Positions 7,840-9,114 of a DNA stretch of 9,114 bases are shown here, piece after piece (position 1 is the first letter of the stretch; the number at the start of each line of letters is the position of its first letter). The position numbers and the translations under genes were made by a program. Below the pieces are notes generated by a model, which saw only the letters and a list, made by a program, of their open reading frames with translations, ran no database searches and had not been told where the DNA came from. Source of the stretch: Streptococcaceae bacterium (GTDB lineage: Bacteria > Bacillota > Bacilli > Lactobacillales > Streptococcaceae); the NCBI GenBank assembly GCA_031270215.1, contig JAISYB010000171.1, forward strand, positions 1-9,114, written 5' to 3'.

Positions 7840-7867
7840 TTGACAGAAAAATAAAGGGGATTATACT
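7840..7867 (+). promoter_or_regulatory. promoter-like TTGACA/TATACT pair before the CAGAG array
   Basis: TTGACA (7840-7845) and TATACT (7862-7867) are 16 bases apart and end directly at TTG 7868. A start of transcription would fall in the array, so the pair may be a relic of a shared 5' flank and not a working promoter for this start codon. Confidence 0.3.
7853..7860 (+). promoter_or_regulatory. ribosome binding site for the TTG start at 7868
   Basis: AAAGGGGA sits seven bases before TTG 7868. It decides that the true start of the following gene is TTG 7868, placed before the CAGAG array, and not the in-frame GTG 7920 after it, which has no comparable site and would cut off the first strand ERIGII. 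Confidence 0.65.
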
Positions 7868-8882
7868 TTGACAGAGCAGAGCAGAGCAGAGCAGAGCAGA
7901 GGAAAGAATAGGTATTATTGTGCCTTACTTTGGCACCCTGCCTGATATGTTTGATTTATGGTTATATTCGGTATCATTAAATCCAACGATTGATTTTTTA
8001 TTGATGACTGATGTTAATCTAGAAAAATACAATGTTCCTTCCAATTTACACGTAACACATACGACGTTTCAAAAAATGCAAGAGCGGGTCAAAAAACATT
8101 TCGGAGAAACGGCTAAGCTTGAAAGACCATATAAGCTTTGCGATTATCGTCCGAGCTACGGAGAGCTTTTTAAAGAGGAATTAACGGAATATGAATTCTT
8201 TGGTTGGTGTGATACGGATATGATTTTGGGAGATTTAAGAAGCTTTCTAACATCGGAATTATTATCATCGACTGACAAAATAGGTGAAGGCGGTATGTTT
8301 GTTTTAATTCGTAATCAAGAGCCATTTATTTCTTTTTATCGACAGTCTAATTTAGCTACAACAGGCGTAAATTACAAAGAAACATTCTTTTCAAAATACC
8401 ATAAAGGCTTTGATGAGGGGGATTTTATGAATCGTGTTTGGGATGAAGTGTTCCGTCCACACAACGAATTGTTTAATCTCGTTGGTGACACCAGACCTCG
8501 CTATTTTGACTACACGACATATCGTTCCTATGATGGCGGAAAAGAGCTTTACCGTTATGAGAAAGGAAAAGTGTATCGAATTAGCGAAAGACGTGGTAAA
8601 GAGGAGATGATGTGGGTACACTTTTTATGGCGCTCAATGACAAAAGAAACAGGATTAAATCAAGATGATTTCTGGTGTACGCCAGATTCATTTGTGACGA
8701 CTTCAGATTCAAATTTCTTTGAAAACTATGTACCCGATGAAAAGGCTGTTAAAGTATTTGAACAGAGGAAGCGTAGAAAAAAAATAAAAAGATTACTCTC
8801 GCTTTTTTCAACAGGTCAATTATATTTCAAATGTCGTACGCGATTTAGAAGATGGAAATTAAAAATAGTAAGAAATGTTTAA
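7868..8882 (+). CDS. DUF6625-like putative glycosyltransferase (copy 3), phase-OFF as sequenced
   Basis: The body is intact: GTG 7920 to the stop at 8880-8882 encodes 320 residues with PYFGTLPDMFDLWL, PYKLCDYRPSYG (70-81), CDTDMILGD (97-105; DxD Asp98, Asp100), IGEGGMFVLIRN, GDFMNRVWDE and MMWVHFLWRSM, closely parallel to the 6594 gene. The best start, TTG 7868, has AAAGGGGA upstream, but the six CAGAG units put it out of frame: it reads M-T-E-Q-S-R-A and stops at TGA 7943-7945 after 25 codons. The body frame continues upstream through ERIGII and the array to TGA 7869-7871 without another start. TTG 7868 to GTG 7920 is 52 bases; adding one unit (57) or removing two (42) makes the gene continuous and gives about 340 residues. 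A weak GTG 7920 start could yield a shortened, probably inactive protein. Presumed role: cytoplasmic sugar transfer, switchable. Confidence 0.75.
7872..7901 (+). repeat. CAGAG x6 pentanucleotide tandem array
   Basis: Six perfect CAGAG units lie between TTG-A (7868-7871) and GAAAGAATAGG. The unit equals the local codon 2-3 sequence of a presumed ancestral TTG ACA GAG GAA AGA start. It sets the phase of the downstream gene; with six units the gene is out of frame. Confidence 0.95.
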
Positions 8883-8909
8883 AAATTAACTAATAGGGGA
8901 GCTTGCTTC

Positions 8910-8951
8910 GTGAATAAATATTTAATTTTTGATATACTAAAAAAGTATTGA
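8910..8951 (+). CDS. 13-codon micro-ORF or start remnant of a lost gene
   Basis: GTG 8910 has a strong ribosome site, AGGGGAG (8895-8901), eight bases upstream, and reads MNKYLIFDILKKY before TGA 8949-8951. The well-placed site with a very short product suggests the start of a deleted gene, as at 724, or a short leader peptide coupled to the start at 8977, whose own ribosome site begins five bases later. An ATACT/AGTAT hairpin (8934-8948) lies within it. I know no family for the peptide. Confidence 0.35.
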   Translation: MNKYLIFDILKKY

Positions 8952-8978
8952 CAAACAAGGAAGGGGAAATTTTATAAT
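8948..8978 (+). promoter_or_regulatory. TTGACA...TATAAT flank and ribosome site of the third array-headed gene
   Basis: TTGACA (8948-8953) and TATAAT (8973-8978) are 19 bases apart, long for a promoter. Between them lies a strong ribosome binding site, AAGGAAGGGG (8957-8966), ten bases before ATG 8977. The flank TTGACAAA...TTATAATG is shared with the one at 7575-7602, showing common origin of the array-headed gene starts. Confidence 0.45.
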
Positions 8979-9096
8979 GACACAGGACAGGACAGGACAG
9001 GACAGGACAGGACAGGACAGGACAGGACAGGACAGGACAGGACAGGACAGGACAGGACAGATAAATATACTTTCCGGTAAGGTGGGATTGGGATAG
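8977..9096 (+). CDS. array-headed gene start, body not recognisable
   Basis: ATG 8977 begins M-T-Q and then reads DRTGQ repeats through the GACAG array and INILSGKVGLG to TAG 9094-9096, 39 codons. The start is convincing (strong ribosome site, ATGACACAG as in the sister starts), the product is not. Adding one unit leads to TAA 9062 straight after the array, and removing one leads to TAA 9078-9080, so none of the three phases gives a long protein in the visible sequence. The sister block ERIGIIVP is absent. Either this gene is broken behind the array, its family differs and the open part starts later, or the bases after the array are unreliable because of the repeat or a contig edge. Confidence 0.4.
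   Translation: MTQDRTGQDRTGQDRTGQDRTGQDRTGQINILSGKVGLG
8986..9060 (+). repeat. GACAG x15 pentanucleotide tandem array
   Basis: Fifteen perfect GACAG units, preceded by ACACAG, form the longest array in the window, starting within codon 4 after ATG 8977. Length 75 bases with no interruption indicates recent and active expansion, and the copy number given here could differ between cells or be misassembled. Confidence 0.95.
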
Positions 9097-9114
9097 AGCG
9101 GTAGAGCGGCGTGG
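9061..9114 (+). other. unexplained GC-richer tail with TAGAGCGG x2
   Basis: The last 54 bases are more GC-rich than the rest and hold a perfect tandem duplication of TAGAGCGG (9094-9109). One frame stays open from 9065 to the edge (IYFPVRWDWDRAVERR), but it has no start and follows TAA at 9062. No feature is recognised. It may be the end of a contig with lower accuracy. Confidence 0.3.

Larger units (their letters stand above)
7719..7871 (+). pseudogene. unidentified C-terminal gene remnant
   Basis: From 7719 one frame is open for 50 codons to TGA 7869-7871: SKLSNNVDGELTLYGRFLE, then KANLTIGQSKRILKF and a basic end. There is no start codon with a ribosome site inside it. The composition and the basic tail are those of an ordinary protein C-terminus, plausibly a cluster glycosyltransferase or modifying enzyme, but I do not recognise the family. 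The stop overlaps the following TTG start (TTGA), so the full gene was probably coupled to its neighbour. Confidence 0.45.

Noticed and set aside
6969..8621. Minus-strand open frames opposite the DUF6625-like copies 2 and 3
   Set aside because: They are antisense of conserved coding sequence, with no start signals.
8934..8948. Rho-independent terminator at the ATACT/AGTAT hairpin
   Set aside because: The stem is only five AT-rich pairs with no T tract after it, and a strong ribosome site follows immediately.
7603..9060. CRISPR array or origin iterons
   Set aside because: Units of five bases with no spacers, placed in phase with gene starts, are simple tandem repeats and not CRISPR repeats or iterons.
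7603..9060. Arrays as pure assembly or sequencing artefacts
   Set aside because: Three different units at the same codon position, each with matching start codon and flank, are hard to explain by error. Exact unit numbers may still be wrong.
1..9114. Insertion sequences, integrases, tRNA or rRNA genes
   Set aside because: No transposase-like frame, terminal inverted repeats or stable RNA gene was seen; the remnants are cluster genes.

Overview
The window reads as the middle and distal part of an exopolysaccharide/capsule (Wzx/Wzy-type) gene cluster from an AT-rich Gram-positive bacterium. Long Shine-Dalgarno stretches (AGGGAG, AAAGGGG, GAGAGGA), GTG/TTG starts, overlapping genes all on the + strand and the sequence style of the priming transferase suggest a lactic acid bacterium of the Lactobacillaceae. 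This is inference; no marker gene in the window fixes the species.

Layout: a PglC/WcaJ-like priming glycosyl-phosphate transferase (110-727); a wreck of a GT4-type glycosyltransferase whose start is intact but whose body is deleted (724-955); a Wzy-like polymerase (about 1005-2306); a soluble DUF6625-like putative glycosyltransferase (2303-3346); a Wzx flippase (3391-4812); a large GT-C/PTPS-related-like membrane protein (4814-6442) carrying a run of nine Gs; an acetyltransferase remnant (about 6455-6597); and a second DUF6625-like protein (6594-7718). Then follow three gene starts in a row (7600, 7868, 8977), each with a tandem pentanucleotide array beginning at codon 2 or within codons 2-4: GCACA x10, CAGAG x6 and GACAG x15.

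Pathway logic: the priming enzyme loads the first sugar phosphate on undecaprenyl phosphate, cytoplasmic transferases extend it, Wzx flips it and Wzy polymerises it. The only intact candidate cytoplasmic chain-extending enzymes in the window are the DUF6625-like proteins, so they probably build the repeat unit. The membrane protein at 4814-6442 may add a sugar on the outer face.

The main discovery candidate is the array of codon-2 pentanucleotide repeats. Five is not a multiple of three, so each gain or loss of a unit changes the reading frame of the gene behind it. As sequenced, the GCACA array is in frame with a truncated body, the CAGAG array puts a complete DUF6625-like gene out of frame (OFF), and the GACAG array leads into sequence with no long frame. 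The three units differ, and the first two match the local codon 2-4 sequence of their own gene. This suggests independent expansions at the same position, i.e. a contingency locus for switching surface polysaccharide structure. The G9 tract could be a further switch. Several gene remnants at junctions show repeated recombination in the cluster. There is no gene-free stretch longer than 300 bases.
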